DNA from: CALMZN01 sp964540095
Lineage (GTDB): Bacteria > Patescibacteriota > Patescibacteriia > UBA1558 > GWA2-36-10
DNA: 62,020 nucleotides
NCBI GenBank assembly: GCA_964540095.1
Contig: CAZILH010000002.1
Location: 1 to 62,020, forward strand
Reading direction: 5' to 3'
Both the position numbers and the translations under genes were made by a program. The notes below the pieces were generated by a model, which worked only from the letters and a program-made list of their open reading frames with translations, was not told the origin of the DNA and did no database searches. Every line of letters starts with the position of its first letter. Within the stretch, counting starts at the first letter, position 1. This document shows, in pieces, positions 49,838 through 58,556 of the stretch.

Positions 49838-50758
49838 ATGGAAATACAACAAAATATATTATTAAAAGATTACACCACTTTCAAAATTGGCGGACCAGCT
49901 GATTATTTTTGTCTAGCCAAAAGCCAAGAAGATGTACAAACAGCCATTGATTTTGCCAAAGAAAAAAATTTAGCAATTTTAGTTTTGGGTGGCGGTAGCA
50001 ATTTATTAATCAGCGATGCTGGATTCAGGGGTTTGGCAATCAAGTTAGATTTGCAAAAATTAGAATATCATGATGATGAAGTCATTGTTGGCGCTGGTGT
50101 CATACTGGCCTATGTATTAAACAAATCTCTAGCGCAGGGCTTGACTGGCTTGGAGTTTGCGGCTGGTATACCAGGCACAGTAGGTGGGGCCATACGAGGC
50201 AATGCTGGTACCTATGGTTTGGCCATGTCTGATGTGGTCAAAGAAATTACTTATTTTGATGAAAATTATCAAATCAAAGTTTGTCGTGGAGATGAATGCC
50301 ACTTTACTTATCGCCATAGCATTTTCAAAGAAATCAAAGCTATTATTATAGAAGCGAAAATAAAACTAGCCAAAGGTGATTTGGATGTAGCCCAAAAATT
50401 AGTAGCCGAAAGATTAAAGTATCGTCAAGATACTCAGCCCACTGAGCCCTCGGCTGGCTGTATTTTCAAAAATGTGGAGTTTAAAACAGTAAATATAGAG
50501 GATTTGAAAAAACGGGGGTTGGAGACCGAGCAGTTTGCCAAGCATCAAAAGATTCCTACGGCTTATATAATAGACAGAGCCGGCCTAAAAGGTCATGCTA
50601 TTGGTGGAGTCAAGGTTTCTGAAAAGCACGCTAATTATATTATCAATACAGACCAGGCCACAGCCGAGCAGGTGATCATGTTAATAAGCTTTATCAAACA
50701 GCAAATTCGTGATAAGTACGGTATCCAGCTTCAGGAAGAGGTTCAGTTTATTGGCTAA
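49838..50758 (+). CDS. murB: UDP-N-acetylenolpyruvoylglucosamine reductase
   Basis: 306 residues. FAD-binding motifs are TTFKIGGPADYF, LGGGSNLLIS and GIPGTVGGAIRGNAG. YRHSIFKE contains the conserved substrate-binding arginine; EPSAGCIFKN carries the serine that protonates the intermediate; the ending has KHANYIINTDQATAEQV. It makes UDP-MurNAc, the substrate of MurC upstream. Confidence 0.95.
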   Translation: MEIQQNILLKDYTTFKIGGPADYFCLAKSQEDVQTAIDFAKEKNLAILVLGGGSNLLISDAGFRGLAIKLDLQKLEYHDDEVIVGAGVILAYVLNKSLAQGLTGLEFAAGIPGTVGGAIRGNAGTYGLAMSDVVKEITYFDENYQIKVCRGDECHFTYRHSIFKEIKAIIIEAKIKLAKGDLDVAQKLVAERLKYRQDTQPTEPSAGCIFKNVEFKTVNIEDLKKRGLETEQFAKHQKIPTAYIIDRAGLKGHAIGGVKVSEKHANYIINTDQATAEQVIMLISFIKQQIRDKYGIQLQEEVQFIG

Positions 50759-50825
50759 TATTAGCTAAAATATTGCCATAAATAAGATTCTAGCTTGCTT
50801 TTTGTCTAATTTTGGCCTATTATTA

Positions 50826-50853
50826 TTGACAATTTGAAAAAAATCTGTATAAT
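50826..50853 (+). promoter_or_regulatory. Promoter of the ribosomal protein/rpoA operon
   Basis: TTGACA (50826-50831), a 16-bp spacer and TATAAT (50848-50853). This is the best -35/-10 pair among the AT-rich genes. Confidence 0.82.
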
Positions 50854-50910
50854 ATAGAGGCATTAATTAAAGTAATTATTAACATAAGTTCTAATCTTAG
50901 AGAAAACATC

Positions 50911-50928
50911 ACCTTGCCTATACAAGGT
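50911..50928 (+). promoter_or_regulatory. Leader hairpin upstream of infA
   Basis: ACCTTG-CCTATA-CAAGGT forms a 6-bp stem in the roughly 90-nt leader. It may take part in feedback control by a ribosomal protein, but this is only inferred. Confidence 0.4.
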
Positions 50929-50951
50929 AAGGATATTTTCTTATTTATTAA

Positions 50952-51182
50952 ATGTCAGACGCTAGAGTAAATAAAAAAGGTTTTTTGGAAGTTATCGGGG
51001 AGGTGAACGAATTACTACCCAACACCAATTTTCGAGTCACCTTAGAAAATGGCCATGAAATATTGGCTCATCTTTCTGGGAAAATGCGAATGTTCAAAAT
51101 AAAGATTTTGCCAGGGGACAAGGTAGTGTTGGAGATGAGCCCCTATGATCTGACCAAGGGTCGCATCATTTATCGCAATTAA
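50952..51182 (+). CDS. infA: Translation initiation factor IF-1
   Basis: 76 residues. A single OB-fold domain with the family core: FLEVIGEVNELLPNTNFRV, then ENGHEILAHLSGKMR and ILPGDKVVLEMSPYDLTKGR. IF-1 blocks the A site during initiation. It leads the operon; no ribosome site precedes it, as for the downstream ribosomal genes. Confidence 0.96.
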   Translation: MSDARVNKKGFLEVIGEVNELLPNTNFRVTLENGHEILAHLSGKMRMFKIKILPGDKVVLEMSPYDLTKGRIIYRN

Positions 51183-51241
51183 TTTTCAATAATAATTTCA
51201 CTTAGTTATTAAAATAATTTATTAAATAAATTTCTAACGAG

Positions 51242-51355
51242 ATGAAGGTCCGTGCCTCAGTAAAAAAAATTTGTAAAGATTGCAAAGTTATCCGCCGTGA
51301 AGGTCGGCTAGTTTGCATTTGTAAAAACCCCAAGCACAAGCAAAGACAGGGCTAA
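51242..51355 (+). CDS. rpmJ: 50S ribosomal protein bL36
   Basis: 37 residues, zinc-binding. MKVRASVKKICKDCKVIRRE has the first cysteine pair, and CICKNPKHKQRQG carries the last cysteine and histidine ligands. The short gene lies in its usual place between infA and rpsM. Confidence 0.96.
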   Translation: MKVRASVKKICKDCKVIRREGRLVCICKNPKHKQRQG

Positions 51356-51379
51356 ATTAACAATTATTAATTCATAAAG

Positions 51380-51769
51380 ATGGCAAGAATTTCAGGAGTC
51401 AATCTTCCAAACGAAAAAAGAGTAGAGATCGCTTTAACCTCCGTTTACGGCCTTGGTTTGAGTTCCTCTAACAAAATATTAAAACAACTCAAAATTGATC
51501 CAAATATTCGGGTGAAGAATTTGTCCGAAGAGCAGGTCAATACTTTGAGACAGGTTATTGAAAAAGATTTTCGCGTCGAAGGAGAATTGCGTCGTGAAAG
51601 AATGACCAATATCAAGCGTTTGAAGGAAATCAAATGTTACCGCGGCACTAGACACACCAAAGGTTTGCCAGTACACGGACAACGCACCAAGACCAATAGT
51701 CGCTCTGTTCGTGGAAACAAACGCGTGACCATGGGTAGTGGTCGCGTCTCAGCCGCTCAAAAGACATAA
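51380..51769 (+). CDS. rpsM: 30S ribosomal protein uS13
   Basis: 129 residues. MARISGVNLPNEKRVEIALT opens the protein, and the helix-two-turn-helix and basic tail end in GQRTKTNSRSVRGNK. It binds 16S rRNA in the head of the small subunit. Gene order infA-rpmJ-rpsM-rpsK-rpsD-rpoA-rplQ is the common bacterial one. Confidence 0.97.
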   Translation: MARISGVNLPNEKRVEIALTSVYGLGLSSSNKILKQLKIDPNIRVKNLSEEQVNTLRQVIEKDFRVEGELRRERMTNIKRLKEIKCYRGTRHTKGLPVHGQRTKTNSRSVRGNKRVTMGSGRVSAAQKT

Positions 51770-51778
51770 TTGTAAAAT

Positions 51779-52162
51779 ATGAAAGCTGTAAAATCTAGAA
51801 AAAAAGTTAAGAAAGTTGTAAAAAAAGGCCAGGCCCACATCCAGGCCACTTACAATAACACCATCATCACCCTGACTGATCAGCAAGGCAATGTCTTGGC
51901 TTGGTCTTCGGCTGGTGTCAATGGCTTCAAGGGCGCCAAAAAATCTACGCCTTATGCCGCTGGTATTATTGTCAGAAATGCCGTGGAAAAAACCAAAGAT
52001 TTTGGTTTGACCGATGTTGAGGTTTTTGTCAAAGGCGTTGGTGCTGGACGCGAGGCCGCTATCCGCTCCTTGCATAGCAGTGGTATCAATGTTTCCTCAA
52101 TCAAAGATATGACGCCAATTCCACACAATGGCTGTCGTCCTAAGAAACCAAGAAGGGTCTAA
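51779..52162 (+). CDS. rpsK: 30S ribosomal protein uS11
   Basis: 127 residues. Family motifs AHIQATYNNTIITLTDQQGN and GVGAGREAAIRSLHSSGINV are present, with the basic C-terminal end NGCRPKKPRRV. It lies on the platform of the 30S subunit near the Shine-Dalgarno site of the rRNA. It starts 9 bp after rpsM. Confidence 0.97.
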   Translation: MKAVKSRKKVKKVVKKGQAHIQATYNNTIITLTDQQGNVLAWSSAGVNGFKGAKKSTPYAAGIIVRNAVEKTKDFGLTDVEVFVKGVGAGREAAIRSLHSSGINVSSIKDMTPIPHNGCRPKKPRRV

Positions 52163-52183
52163 TAGTATAATTGCAAAATTGTT

Positions 52184-52798
52184 ATGGGAAGAAATTTAAA
52201 ACCGAGACATAAAGCTAGCCGTCGCTTTGGTGAAAATGTGGCCGAGACCGCAAAATCTCCGCTAGCCAAGAGGAATTATCCTAGTGGCGTACATGGACCA
52301 AAAAAGTCATTCAAAAAAGTCAGTGAATACGGCAAGCAATTAATGGAAAAGCAAAAAGCCAAAGCCATTTATGGTTTGCTGGAAAAACAATTTGCCTTGA
52401 CTTTTGGCCGTGCCCAAAAAATGGCCGGCGATGTCAATGAGAATTTGTTGGTTTTACTGGAAAGTCGCCTGGATAATGTGGTTTTTCGTGGAGGACTAGC
52501 GCCAACTAGACGCCTAGCTAGACAGCTAGTCACTCATGGTCACTTTACTATTGGCGCTGGCAAGGTAAATATTCCTTCCTATACAGTCAAGCCAGGTGAA
52601 ATTATCAAAGTCAAGGAAAATAAGGCCAAAAAAGGTTATTGGCTAGCTCTGGCTGAAAAGATTGAAAAAACCGAGCCAGCTGGCTGGCTTTCACTGGATA
52701 AGAAAAATTTGGCCCTGACTGTCAACAGCCGGCCAAATCAAAATGATCTGCCTAAGAATATTACTACCAGCTTGATCGTTGATTTTTATTCACGTTAA
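52184..52798 (+). CDS. rpsD: 30S ribosomal protein uS4
   Basis: 204 residues. The S4 RNA-binding domain (about 95-160) has SRLDNVVFRGGLAPTRRLAR and QLVTHGHFTIGAGKVNIPSY. The N-terminus lacks the zinc-binding cysteines found in some versions. It nucleates assembly of the 30S body. Confidence 0.97.
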   Translation: MGRNLKPRHKASRRFGENVAETAKSPLAKRNYPSGVHGPKKSFKKVSEYGKQLMEKQKAKAIYGLLEKQFALTFGRAQKMAGDVNENLLVLLESRLDNVVFRGGLAPTRRLARQLVTHGHFTIGAGKVNIPSYTVKPGEIIKVKENKAKKGYWLALAEKIEKTEPAGWLSLDKKNLALTVNSRPNQNDLPKNITTSLIVDFYSR

Positions 52799-52838
52799 TA
52801 AATTATTAATTTTAAAATAAAAATTTAATTATAAAACA

Positions 52839-53618
52839 ATGAACAAGATTAGCTTACCAGAGAAAATTAGCGTCATTGACCAAAAGAATAATCATTACCA
52901 AGTGATTATTGAGCCTTGCTCGCCTGGCTATGGTGTTACTATTGGTAATGCTTTGCGTCGAGTGATGCTATCTTCGTTGCCAGGGGCAGCGGTCACCTCT
53001 TTCAAAATAGAGGGTGTTCAGCACGAGTTTGACACAGTCAACCATGTCAAAGAAGACCTGGTGGAAATAATGTTGAATTTGAAAAAATTGAGATTAAAAT
53101 TATTCAGCGATGAACCAGTCATTTTAAATATTGAAGCTAAGGGTGAAAAAGTTGTCACCGCCAAAGATATCAAAAAAGATTCCAATGTGGAAATAATGAA
53201 TGAAGATTTGTTGATTGCTACTATGACCGATAAGCAAGCCAAGCTAAATATGGAGATTACGGTCGAGCGTGGCTTGGGCTATGTGGCTGTCGAACAAAGA
53301 GATGAAAAAGTAAAATTGCCAATCGGCAGTATTGCTATTGATTCCAATTTTTCACCAGCTTTGAATGTCGGCTTTAATATTGAATTTGTCCGAGTTGGTG
53401 AAATGACCAACTACGAAAAATTAATAATGGATATTTTGACTGATGGCACAATTGATGCGCGGGGAGCTGTTTCTCAGGCGTCCATAATTTTGCGTGATAA
53501 TTTTAGCTTTTTGGTGGCCGAGGAAGCTAGCTCAGAAAAAGTGAGCGAAGCCGAAGAAACAGAAGCTGAGCCAGTGGTCAAGAAAAGAGTTGCCAAAAAA
53601 AAGAGTAAAAAAGAGTAA
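52839..53618 (+). CDS. rpoA: RNA polymerase alpha subunit without C-terminal DNA-binding domain
   Basis: 259 residues instead of the usual 310-330. The N-terminal dimerisation domain is complete (EPCSPGYGVTIGNALRRVML, then VERGLGYVAVEQR and EFVRVGEMTNYEKLIMDILT). After about residue 227 there is only a linker-like acidic stretch and a lysine-rich end (KKRVAKKKSKKE); the C-terminal domain that binds UP elements and activators is missing. No frameshift is visible, since rplQ follows after 12 bp with its own start. This agrees with promoters that rely on an extended -10. Confidence 0.96.
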   Translation: MNKISLPEKISVIDQKNNHYQVIIEPCSPGYGVTIGNALRRVMLSSLPGAAVTSFKIEGVQHEFDTVNHVKEDLVEIMLNLKKLRLKLFSDEPVILNIEAKGEKVVTAKDIKKDSNVEIMNEDLLIATMTDKQAKLNMEITVERGLGYVAVEQRDEKVKLPIGSIAIDSNFSPALNVGFNIEFVRVGEMTNYEKLIMDILTDGTIDARGAVSQASIILRDNFSFLVAEEASSEKVSEAEETEAEPVVKKRVAKKKSKKE

Positions 53619-53630
53619 ATAACCAATACC

Positions 53631-53981
53631 ATGAGGCACCGAAAGAATATAACTAAATTGAGCAGAACCTCTGATGTGCGCCGAGCACTTTTAGAAAACT
53701 TGGCCACGTCAATTATTTTGTATGAAAAAATTGTTACCACCGAAGCCAAAGCCAAGGCCTTGCGACCTTTTGTGGAGCGTTTGATAACCAGAGGTAAGGT
53801 CAAATCAATACATAATAAGCAAATTTTGAGTGGTATTTTGCCAGACAAAAAAGCTGTCCAAAAAGTATTGGATGTTTTGGGTCCTAGATATAAGGATCGT
53901 AAAGGCGGATATTGCCGAATTATTAAAATTTCACCACGAGTCGGAGATGGTGCCTTACTCGCTCAGATTGAATTAGTATAA
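53631..53981 (+). CDS. rplQ: 50S ribosomal protein bL17
   Basis: 116 residues. MRHRKNITKLSRTSDVRRAL and LLENLATSIILYEKIVTTEAKAK-type sequence are family hallmarks; the end has GGYCRIIKISPRVGDGA. It lies in its usual place after rpoA. Confidence 0.97.
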   Translation: MRHRKNITKLSRTSDVRRALLENLATSIILYEKIVTTEAKAKALRPFVERLITRGKVKSIHNKQILSGILPDKKAVQKVLDVLGPRYKDRKGGYCRIIKISPRVGDGALLAQIELV

Positions 53982-53985
53982 AAAT

Positions 53986-54333
53986 ATGGAAAGAAAAGTT
54001 CACAACATTGATGCTACTGGAAAAATAGCTGGACGCTTGGCCTCTCAAGTAGCAATACTACTGATGGGTAAGCACAAAATAAATTATGCTGCCAACACCG
54101 AATGCGGTGATATTGTTGAAATTACTAATATCAGTGCTATTAAGTTTACTGGTAATAAGCTAGACAGCAAACTTTATTATCGCCATAGCCAATATCCAGG
54201 GAGCTTGAAAACTACCAAATTGAAAGACATGATGGTCAAAAATCCTGAGAAAACTTTTATCCAGATATTGCACAATATGTTGCCAAAAAATAGATTGCGA
54301 CCCAAGATGCTTAAGCGCTTAATTATCAAATAA
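53986..54333 (+). CDS. rplM: 50S ribosomal protein uL13, short form
   Basis: 115 residues against about 142 in Escherichia coli. IDATGKIAGRLASQVAILLM and GKHKINYAANTECGD match the core, and MLPKNRLRPKMLKRL the C-terminal region. The N-terminal stretch before the core is cut down, as is common in reduced genomes. It is 4 bp after rplQ. Confidence 0.95.
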   Translation: MERKVHNIDATGKIAGRLASQVAILLMGKHKINYAANTECGDIVEITNISAIKFTGNKLDSKLYYRHSQYPGSLKTTKLKDMMVKNPEKTFIQILHNMLPKNRLRPKMLKRLIIK

Positions 54334-54337
54334 TACT

Positions 54338-54751
54338 ATGCCAGAAGAAACCAAGTCCAAGTCAATAACCTTTGCCGTTGGTAGAAGAAAATCAGCTATT
54401 GCTAGAGTTAGGATTATGTCTGAAAAAAGCAATGGTATCAGTATCACCATCAATGATAAGGATTATAAGCTTTATTTACCATATTTTGAGTGGCAACAAG
54501 ATTTATTGGCGCCTCTCAAAATAACTGGCCAAGATAAAATTGTTATCTCTGTCCGAGTCAAAGGAGGCGGTATCAAAGGGCAAGTTGACGCTATAGTCAA
54601 CGGCCTAGCCAAGGCCTTGTTGAAAATTGATGAAAATTTCCGCGCGGCTTTGAGAAAAGAAGGACTTCTTACCCGCGATTCTCGCATCAAGGAACGAAAG
54701 AAACCGGGTCTCAAAAAAGCCCGCCGCGCCCCACAATGGAGCAAACGTTAA
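54338..54751 (+). CDS. rpsI: 30S ribosomal protein uS9
   Basis: 137 residues. VGRRKSAIARVRI and VRVKGGGIKGQVDAI are family motifs, and the C-terminus ends in the conserved basic tail with the final arginine (APQWSKR) that contacts P-site tRNA. It closes the operon. Confidence 0.97.
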   Translation: MPEETKSKSITFAVGRRKSAIARVRIMSEKSNGISITINDKDYKLYLPYFEWQQDLLAPLKITGQDKIVISVRVKGGGIKGQVDAIVNGLAKALLKIDENFRAALRKEGLLTRDSRIKERKKPGLKKARRAPQWSKR

Positions 54752-54772
54752 AAATTACTTTACTATACTCAG

Positions 54773-54807
54773 AAACCCCTATAAAATACGGGGTTTTTGC
54801 TTTTTTT
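54773..54807 (+). terminator. Terminator of the ribosomal protein operon
   Basis: AAACCCC (54773-54779) pairs with GGGGTTT (54790-54796), followed by T-rich sequence with a seven-T run. Confidence 0.82.
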
Positions 54808-54835
54808 AGCTATTTTCAAAGGTCTTTTCTTTTGT

Positions 54836-54841
54836 TATAAT
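54836..54841 (+). promoter_or_regulatory. Extended -10-like promoter, leaderless, of the second glycan cluster
   Basis: TGTTATAAT ends 6 nt before the ATG at 54848; no -35 match or ribosome site is visible. Confidence 0.75.
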
Positions 54842-54847
54842 TAGCCC

Positions 54848-56284
54848 ATGACAAATGGCCAAAAAATCACCTCAAATACTAGCTGGTATTTGCTGGCTCT
54901 GATTTTTCAAAAAATATTATCTTTTGCCTATTTTACGATTTTGGCCAGATTTTTGGGACCAAATGATTATGGGCAATACCAATTGGCTCTTAATTTTGCG
55001 CTGATGCTTTCGGTTGTAGCTGACTTGGGTTTGTCAGCTGTCTTGATTCGGGAAACAGCCAGAAAACAAATTGATCAGAAGCAACTTTTTCGCCAAATAT
55101 TTTCTCTCAAATTATTATTGAGCATTTTGTCATTGGCCGCTATCATAATTGGCGATCTACTACTTTACGCCAATAACCCAGTGCGTCCGCTTATTTTTTT
55201 AACGGCCTTTATAGTTATTATTGATAGTTTTACTTTATTGTTTTATGGTTTTTTACGTGGTCAGCAAAATCTGTATTACGAATCAATCGGCACAATAGCT
55301 TTTCAAGTTATTATTTTGACGCTGGGCTTGATTTTGATGCAATTTAATCGTGATCCATTTTTCTTTATTATTGTGGTTTTAGTAGCTAGCAGTTTTAATT
55401 TTTTATATTCTTTAATTTTAATCAATAAAAAGTACCAAGTTAAATTGGGTTGGTGTTTTGATAAAAAATTAGTACGTAGTATTTTTTTTATAGCTTGGCC
55501 TTTTGCTTTGTCGGCCTTGTTTGCCAAGATCTATGCTTATATTGACGGTTTGATTTTGGAGCAGATGCAGGGCGCTTCTCAAATGGGTTTGTATAGTGTA
55601 GCTTACAAAATAACTTTTGCTTTTCAATTTATACCTTTAGCTTTTGTGGCCGCTCTTTATCCGGCTTTTTCTCATTATTGGCAGAATGACAAAAGTCAGC
55701 TAGAAAAAACTTTACTCAAAGCCATAAATTATCTGGGCTATATTGCTTTACCAATTTCCGCTGGTATTATCTGTTTGGCGCCAAACATCATTAGTACGCT
55801 TTATACCAGTAATTATAATGGCTCCAGTGTGCCTTTGCAGATTTTGATTGCTAGCTTGCCATTTTTATTTATCAATTTTGCTTTATCATATTTTTTGAAT
55901 GCTACCGATCGCCAACGAACCAATACTTTTAATTTGGGACTAGTAATGATTCTGAATGTTGTTTTAAATATTCTGTTTATTCCCAAGTGGTCAACGCTGG
56001 GAGCTAGTTTAGCATCCACCATTAGCACCATTAGTTTGTTTTGCCTGAATTTATTCGCAGTTTATAAAGTGACTCAGATTAAGCTGGGTGATTGGTGGCC
56101 TATGCTTAGAGCCATCATGGCTAGCTTATTGATGGCCTTGGTAGTAATTTTTTTGGCTAAGATATTTAATATTTGGTTGTGTATTGCTCTTGGCTTTTTG
56201 GTGTATTTTGGCTTTTTAATATTATTTAAAAATTTGGAAAAAGAGGATTATTTTTATATTAGACGGGCTTTAAAAAAGAATTAA
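54848..56284 (+). CDS. Polysaccharide flippase (Wzx-like, MOP superfamily)
   Basis: 478 residues with about 13-14 transmembrane helices. The start LARFLGPNDYGQYQLALNFA is typical of oligosaccharide flippases, and YAYIDGLILEQMQGASQMG and ATDRQRTNTFNLGLVMIL also fit. It moves lipid-linked oligosaccharides across the membrane. It leads a run of glycosyltransferases with gaps of a few bases, which suggests one operon. Confidence 0.9.
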   Translation: MTNGQKITSNTSWYLLALIFQKILSFAYFTILARFLGPNDYGQYQLALNFALMLSVVADLGLSAVLIRETARKQIDQKQLFRQIFSLKLLLSILSLAAIIIGDLLLYANNPVRPLIFLTAFIVIIDSFTLLFYGFLRGQQNLYYESIGTIAFQVIILTLGLILMQFNRDPFFFIIVVLVASSFNFLYSLILINKKYQVKLGWCFDKKLVRSIFFIAWPFALSALFAKIYAYIDGLILEQMQGASQMGLYSVAYKITFAFQFIPLAFVAALYPAFSHYWQNDKSQLEKTLLKAINYLGYIALPISAGIICLAPNIISTLYTSNYNGSSVPLQILIASLPFLFINFALSYFLNATDRQRTNTFNLGLVMILNVVLNILFIPKWSTLGASLASTISTISLFCLNLFAVYKVTQIKLGDWWPMLRAIMASLLMALVVIFLAKIFNIWLCIALGFLVYFGFLILFKNLEKEDYFYIRRALKKN

Positions 56285-56285
56285 A

Positions 56286-57377
56286 ATGAAAAAGGTTTTA
56301 GTGCTTACTCATGAATATTTTCCTTTTGCTGGTGGCGTAGCCATGTATTGTTATAATTTATTCAAAAATTTTCCAACAGAAAATTATCTGGTAGCCAGTG
56401 ATTGTCCAGAACTAAAAAATCAAAATAATAATGTTAAAATAAAATTAGTATCACCCTATGTTTGGCCACATTGGTTGCCAGGCTTATTAGCCGTTACTCG
56501 ACTGGTCAGAAAACATAAAGTTGCTGTCATTTTTACACCAAATATTCTGCCTTTAGGATCCATTGCTTATGTGATAAAAAAAATATTTGGCACGCCCTAT
56601 ATCATATCTTTACATGGTTTGGATATAAATTTGGCTTTGCAGAACAAGCCAGTTTGGACCAAGAAAATATTGCTCTCAGCCCAAGCGATTGTCTGCAATA
56701 CGGAGTATACAGCTGGTCTGATCAAGGGATTGGTCAGTGTTGATAAAATAAGTGTTATTTATCCAAATATTAGTATTGATTCGAAAAATATTTCAGCGGA
56801 GCAAGTAAAGTCAATAAAAGAAAAATATAAGGTCGGCAGTGCCAAGCTAATCTTGACTGTCGGTAGATTGGTAGAAAGAAAAGGCCATGCCTTAGTAATT
56901 GATGCTCTGAAGAACTTGTTGGATTTAGATTGTAAATACTGGATAGTGGGTGATGGCCCCCACAGAGCTAATTTAGAAAAACAGGTTATAGATAATAATT
57001 TGTCAGAGAAAGTATTTTTTTTGGGGAGAGTGGCTACTGAAGATTTGCCCTTGTTTTATCAGGCGGCAAATTTGTTTGTCATGCCCAACCAAGAAATCGG
57101 CACTGACGTGGAAGGTTTTGGTATGGTGTTTTTGGAAGCAGCTACTTTTGCTTTGCCGATCATTGCCGGGTTTAGCGGTGGTGTCAAAGAAATATTTACA
57201 GGTCACGGAGATGTTTGTTATGTTGACAATAGCCATGATATTGCCGTGGCAATCAGAGATTTATTGACTGATGAAAAAAAAGCTTATAGCTATGGTCAGC
57301 AAGCGTATTTAATCAGCGAAAAATTTAAAAATAAACAAGCCGAAAGTATTAAGTTATTAGAAAAGATTTTAAGTTAG
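56286..57377 (+). CDS. Family 4 glycosyltransferase
   Basis: 363 residues of GT-B fold. VLVLTHEYFPFAGGVAMYC opens the acceptor domain; ILTVGRLVERKGHALVIDAL, IVGDGPHRANLE and GTDVEGFGMVFLEAATFALP carry the donor-site motifs, including the EX7E glutamates. Starts 1 bp after the flippase gene. Confidence 0.92.
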   Translation: MKKVLVLTHEYFPFAGGVAMYCYNLFKNFPTENYLVASDCPELKNQNNNVKIKLVSPYVWPHWLPGLLAVTRLVRKHKVAVIFTPNILPLGSIAYVIKKIFGTPYIISLHGLDINLALQNKPVWTKKILLSAQAIVCNTEYTAGLIKGLVSVDKISVIYPNISIDSKNISAEQVKSIKEKYKVGSAKLILTVGRLVERKGHALVIDALKNLLDLDCKYWIVGDGPHRANLEKQVIDNNLSEKVFFLGRVATEDLPLFYQAANLFVMPNQEIGTDVEGFGMVFLEAATFALPIIAGFSGGVKEIFTGHGDVCYVDNSHDIAVAIRDLLTDEKKAYSYGQQAYLISEKFKNKQAESIKLLEKILS

Positions 57378-57384
57378 AAAAAAT

Positions 57385-58554
57385 ATGACGCAGTATGATG
57401 TAATCATGTTTGGCATGTCAAACTATTCCGAGTGGGATAGAGGAGTGTCCAATCGCAATTATCATGTTTTGAAAGAGTTGCTTAATAAGCCCGAAGTCAA
57501 CAAAGTTTTATATGTTGACTATTTGCCATTGACTTGGAAAAGGGCCTTGCGTATTTTGAAGCAGGACATTTTTGTTGACTTGAAAAATTCACAAGTAGTT
57601 AGCCGTGGCGCTACTTTCAAAGTTTCCAAATTATCGGAGAAATTGTTTGTTTATACTGATATCAGCTTTGTTTTTTCTCCCATGCTGACTATTAATAATA
57701 TAAAAAAACTTTCTTTAAAATTGAATTTTGGCGATTTAGTTTTGTGGTCGCTTAACCCATTTATTACTCCTTTTTGGCAAAAATTTGGCGCTAGATTGGT
57801 AGTTTTTGATGCGGTTGATAATTGGCTTTCCCATTCATCCTATACCAAGCTACAAGCTAGATTAAAAAAATGTTACGACTTGGTAAAAAGCGAAGCAGAT
57901 ATTATTTTTACGGTTTCCAAAAATCTGTTGAATTTTTTTGAAGACCAGCCCAATGTACACTGGATTCCCAATGGTGTGGATTTTATTCACTACAACAAGC
58001 AATACACTCTAGTCAATAGAGATATTTCTGATATAAAGAAACCAATCATTGGCTATATTGGGATTATTCAGGAAAAAGTTGATTTGGATCTTATTCATTA
58101 TTTAGCCGAAAAAAATCAAGACAAATCCATTGTTTTGGTCGGTCCGATCTGGGATGAGCAGACCTTGCAGAAAAAAGAATTGAAGAGCTACCAAAATATT
58201 TATTGGCTGGGTCACAAGTCATATGAAGAAGCGCCGATGTATATTCAGCAATTTAGCGTTGGCATTGTACCGCATCGGGCCAATGAATTTAGCGCTAGCA
58301 CCAATCCCATGAAGGTCTATGAGTATTTGGCTTGCGGTAAGCCAGTGGTCTCGACAGAAAATGTCGGCACCGAAAATATGAATGACATAATAAAAGTAGC
58401 TAGTGGCTATGAGGATTTCAACCAACAAGTTAATTTAGAATTAAAAAACGATTCAGATCAAGCCATTACTTTGCGTCAAGAGTTTGCCAAAAAATATTCT
58501 TGGCACAATACCGTGGAAAAAATGCTGGATATTATTAATAAAAAATTAATTTAA
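57385..58554 (+). CDS. GT-B glycosyltransferase (family 1/4-like)
   Basis: 389 residues. An N-terminal domain with VVFDAVDNWLSHSSY and ADIIFTVSKNLLNFF, then IPNGVDFIHYN, IGYIGIIQEKVD and SASTNPMKVYEYLACGKPVV, the pattern of WsaF/TuaH-like enzymes that build surface glycans. The sugar donor is unknown. It follows the GT4 gene by 7 bp. Confidence 0.85.
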   Translation: MTQYDVIMFGMSNYSEWDRGVSNRNYHVLKELLNKPEVNKVLYVDYLPLTWKRALRILKQDIFVDLKNSQVVSRGATFKVSKLSEKLFVYTDISFVFSPMLTINNIKKLSLKLNFGDLVLWSLNPFITPFWQKFGARLVVFDAVDNWLSHSSYTKLQARLKKCYDLVKSEADIIFTVSKNLLNFFEDQPNVHWIPNGVDFIHYNKQYTLVNRDISDIKKPIIGYIGIIQEKVDLDLIHYLAEKNQDKSIVLVGPIWDEQTLQKKELKSYQNIYWLGHKSYEEAPMYIQQFSVGIVPHRANEFSASTNPMKVYEYLACGKPVVSTENVGTENMNDIIKVASGYEDFNQQVNLELKNDSDQAITLRQEFAKKYSWHNTVEKMLDIINKKLI

Positions 58555-58556
58555 AT

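Noticed and set aside
52839..53618. Frameshift hiding the C-terminal domain of RpoA
   Set aside because: Only 12 bp separate the stop from rplQ, and no frame downstream of residue 227 encodes the missing domain.
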